Below, piece after piece: positions 62,085 through 64,000 of a stretch of DNA of 64,000 bases. The DNA comes from Ensifer canadensis (GTDB lineage Bacteria > Pseudomonadota > Alphaproteobacteria > Rhizobiales > Rhizobiaceae): contig NZ_CP083370.1 in NCBI RefSeq assembly GCF_017488845.2, forward strand, positions 682,001 through 746,000, in the 5' to 3' direction. A model generated the notes under the pieces. It was not told the origin of the DNA. It made no database searches and saw only the letters and a list, made by a program, of their open reading frames with translations. Within the stretch, counting starts at the first letter, position 1; the number at the start of each line of letters is the position of its first letter. Made by a program: the position numbers and the translations under genes.

Positions 62085-64000
62085 TCAATTGCTGGCGGCA
62101 TTCGGGAGAGCCTGTTGGGAGGACCCGCCGTCGGCGGCGCCGAGTACGGCGACTTTGCCGCCGCTCCTTTCCGGCGCCTTCAAGGCGGGGGCCTTTTCGA
62201 AGGTATCGCCCACCGAACGCAGGAGCCGTGTCACGTCTGCCGATAGCGACCGCGGCCGCACCAGCGGCGGCAGGGCATTTTCATCCGGCTTGGCATTGGC
62301 GACCTCCGGTTGCTTGCTCGGTGCAGGCGCCGGGGACGTTATCCCCGGTATCTGGCGGTGCTCGATGCCCTGTTCGGCATAATCCATCAGCCGCTTGAAG
62401 GTCATTGCCGGCAGCGAACCGCCGGTCATGTTGTTGGTCGAAGTATAGTCGTCGTTTCCGAACCAGACCGCCGTCGTGTAGTCACCGGTAAAACCGACGA
62501 ACCAGGCGTCGCGATAGGCCTGGGTGGTGCCGGTCTTGCCGCCGGTAACGATGCCGTTGTCGAGGGCCGCCTTGCGTGCCGTGCCGATCACCGGGATCTG
62601 CGTCAGCATCGAATTCATCGATGCGTTGGCCTGCTCGGAAAGGATGCGTCTGGCCGGCGGTTCGTCGCGGGAAAAGTCGTAGAGGATGTCGCCGTCATAA
62701 TTCAGGATCTGGCTGATGCCGTGGCGGCGTGATTGTAGGCCGCCGGCTGGGAACACGGCATAGGCCGTCGCCTGGTCGAGTACCGTCACTTCGGAGGTGC
62801 CGAGCGGCATCGTCTTGTCGGTGCGCAGTGGCGTTTCGATGCCCATGTTCTTGGCGGTCTGCGCGATCAGCTCCGTGCCGAGCTTGTCCTTGGCGAGGCG
62901 CACCGGGATCGAGTTGATCGACCTAGCGATCGCCGTCAGGATGGTGATGCGGCCGGCATAGCTGCGGCCGTAATTCTGCGGTGACCATCCGCGCCAGGTG
63001 ATCGGTGCGTCGACGACGATGGTCTCCGGCGTCATGCCTTTTTCCATGGCCGCCGCGTAGGTGTAGACCTTGAAGGAAGACCCCGGTTGGCGCAGCGCCC
63101 GCGTGGCGCGGTTGAACTGGCTCTCGCCATAGTCGCGGCCGCCGACCATCGCCCTGACAGGACCTCCGTTTTCGACCATCACCAGTGCGCCCTGCTTCAC
63201 ATGGAAGCTCTCGCCATATTGCCGAAGGCTGGACTCGACCGAATCCTCGGCCGCATTCTGCAGCCCCATGTCGATGGTGGTGCGCACGATGAGTGAATGC
63301 TGGGCAAATGGCCGGGCGATGCGCTGCACTTCGTCAAACGCCCAGTCGAGGAAGAAGTCGGGCGCCTTCACCTGGGCGCGATCGATGACGGTTGCCGGGT
63401 TGAGACGTGCCGCAATCACTTGGCCCTCAGTCATCAGCCCGCCCTGGACGAGGTTTGTCAAAACCTCGTTGGCGCGGCCGCGGGCGGCCGGCAGGTTGAC
63501 GTGCGGGGCGTAGCGCGCCGGTGCCTTGAAGAGGCCGGCGAGCATGGCGGATTCCGCCAGGTTGACGTCGGTGATCGCCTTGCCGAAATAAAACTGCGCC
63601 GCTGCCGCAGCACCAAACGTCCCGCCGCCCATATAGGCGCGGTCGAGGTAGAGCCGCAGGATCTCTTTCTTCGAAAGGTTGGATTCGAGCCAGATGGCCA
63701 GAAACGCTTCCTTGATCTTGCGCTCGATCGTGCGCTCGTTCGACAGGAACAGGTTCTTGGCGAGCTGCTGCGTCAGCGTCGAGCCGCCCTGGACGACACC
63801 GCCGGCGCGTGCATTCTCGGTCATGGCGCGGGCGAGCCCGAGAAAATCGATGCCGTAGTGGTCGAAGAAGCGCCGGTCTTCCGTTGCGAGCACAGCCTTG
63901 ATCAGATGATCCGGCAATTCGTCGATCGGCACGGAATCTTCGTGAATGATGCCGCGATGGCCGATTTCGTTGCCGTAGCGGTCAAGGAAGGTGACGGCGA
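62085..64000 (-). CDS. penicillin-binding protein 1A family (transglycosylase/transpeptidase), 5' end outside window
   Basis: 638 residues visible; the frame is open to the window edge. The GT51 domain comes first: VLATEDRRFFDHYGID with the catalytic Glu, GGSTLTQQLAKNLFL and KEILRLYLDRAYMGGG. The transpeptidase domain has Ser in RQPGSSFKVY (SxxK), SINS and GGKTGTTQAYRDAWFVGFT (KTG). It polymerises and crosslinks peptidoglycan in the periplasm. The Ala/Pro-rich C-terminal 90 residues are disordered. A GTG inside (63932) is not the true start. Confidence 0.92.
   Translation of the reverse strand, partial: AVTFLDRYGNEIGHRGIIHEDSVPIDELPDHLIKAVLATEDRRFFDHYGIDFLGLARAMTENARAGGVVQGGSTLTQQLAKNLFLSNERTIERKIKEAFLAIWLESNLSKKEILRLYLDRAYMGGGTFGAAAAAQFYFGKAITDVNLAESAMLAGLFKAPARYAPHVNLPAARGRANEVLTNLVQGGLMTEGQVIAARLNPATVIDRAQVKAPDFFLDWAFDEVQRIARPFAQHSLIVRTTIDMGLQNAAEDSVESSLRQYGESFHVKQGALVMVENGGPVRAMVGGRDYGESQFNRATRALRQPGSSFKVYTYAAAMEKGMTPETIVVDAPITWRGWSPQNYGRSYAGRITILTAIARSINSIPVRLAKDKLGTELIAQTAKNMGIETPLRTDKTMPLGTSEVTVLDQATAYAVFPAGGLQSRRHGISQILNYDGDILYDFSRDEPPARRILSEQANASMNSMLTQIPVIGTARKAALDNGIVTGGKTGTTQAYRDAWFVGFTGDYTTAVWFGNDDYTSTNNMTGGSLPAMTFKRLMDYAEQGIEHRQIPGITSPAPAPSKQPEVANAKPDENALPPLVRPRSLSADVTRLLRSVGDTFEKAPALKAPERSGGKVAVLGAADGGSSQQALPNAASN

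Overview
The window is a stretch of alphaproteobacterial chromosome, most likely Sinorhizobium/Ensifer (Rhizobiaceae). Evidence: GC-rich coding DNA; a 143-residue MucR zinc-finger regulator; a DivJ-like kinase and a consensus CtrA box; and ten copies or fragments of a two-palindrome intergenic element of about 106 bp that matches the description of rhizobial RIME1. No tRNA, rRNA, CRISPR array or prophage was seen. The first gene (LysR) and the last (PBP1A) are cut by the window edges.

Layout. 1-7.1 kb: LysR fragment, trans-aconitate methyltransferase, haloacid dehalogenase, Cys-phosphatase, zinc alcohol dehydrogenase, GNAT, branched-chain aminotransferase, a truncated APH-like kinase and two small exported proteins. 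7.3-13.4 kb: superoxide dismutase, metallophosphatase, a divergent WYL-regulator/LysE-exporter pair, cytochrome c', a dihaem cytochrome and a nitroreductase, with RIME1-like elements between several of them. 13.4-16.1 kb: DJ-1/PfpI protein and a frameshifted GNAT behind what looks like a Phe/Trp leader-peptide attenuator, then a metal-type MerR regulator and a hydrolase. 16.5-28.7 kb: class A beta-lactamase, membrane PQQ glucose dehydrogenase, a TetR locus with a large operator-like palindrome, SelO, a homocysteine methyltransferase-family protein, another TetR and oligopeptidase B. 28.9-30.4 kb: a complete IS630-type element with perfect 27-bp ends and a passenger HTH gene, inserted exactly at the stop codon of a tautomerase gene.

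30.4-43.5 kb: tautomerase/NTF2/GST operon with a divergent HxlR regulator, LysR, a methyltransferase, an inverse-autotransporter barrel joined to a beta-helix passenger, a VOC dioxygenase-like protein, UspA, a DksA-type zinc-finger protein, TrhA, MsrB and a CSS-EAL phosphodiesterase. 44.1-50 kb: a compact seven-gene Mrp/Pha cation/proton antiporter operon. 50.4-64 kb: mucR, a DnaA-C-like protein, SufE, DUF5330, a DivJ-like kinase with a peptidoglycan-binding neighbour, DUF1491, DUF2336, an SH3 protein, a DUF883-like protein, a small protein behind a CtrA box, a DUF1254/DUF1214 pair and PBP1A.

The most interesting signal is the leader region at 14497-14636. An apparently leaderless 16-residue peptide (MIKNAPICRAFFWLFP) is followed by mutually exclusive hairpins and an intrinsic terminator, just upstream of an acetyltransferase/DJ-1 pair that is not an obvious amino-acid biosynthesis operon.
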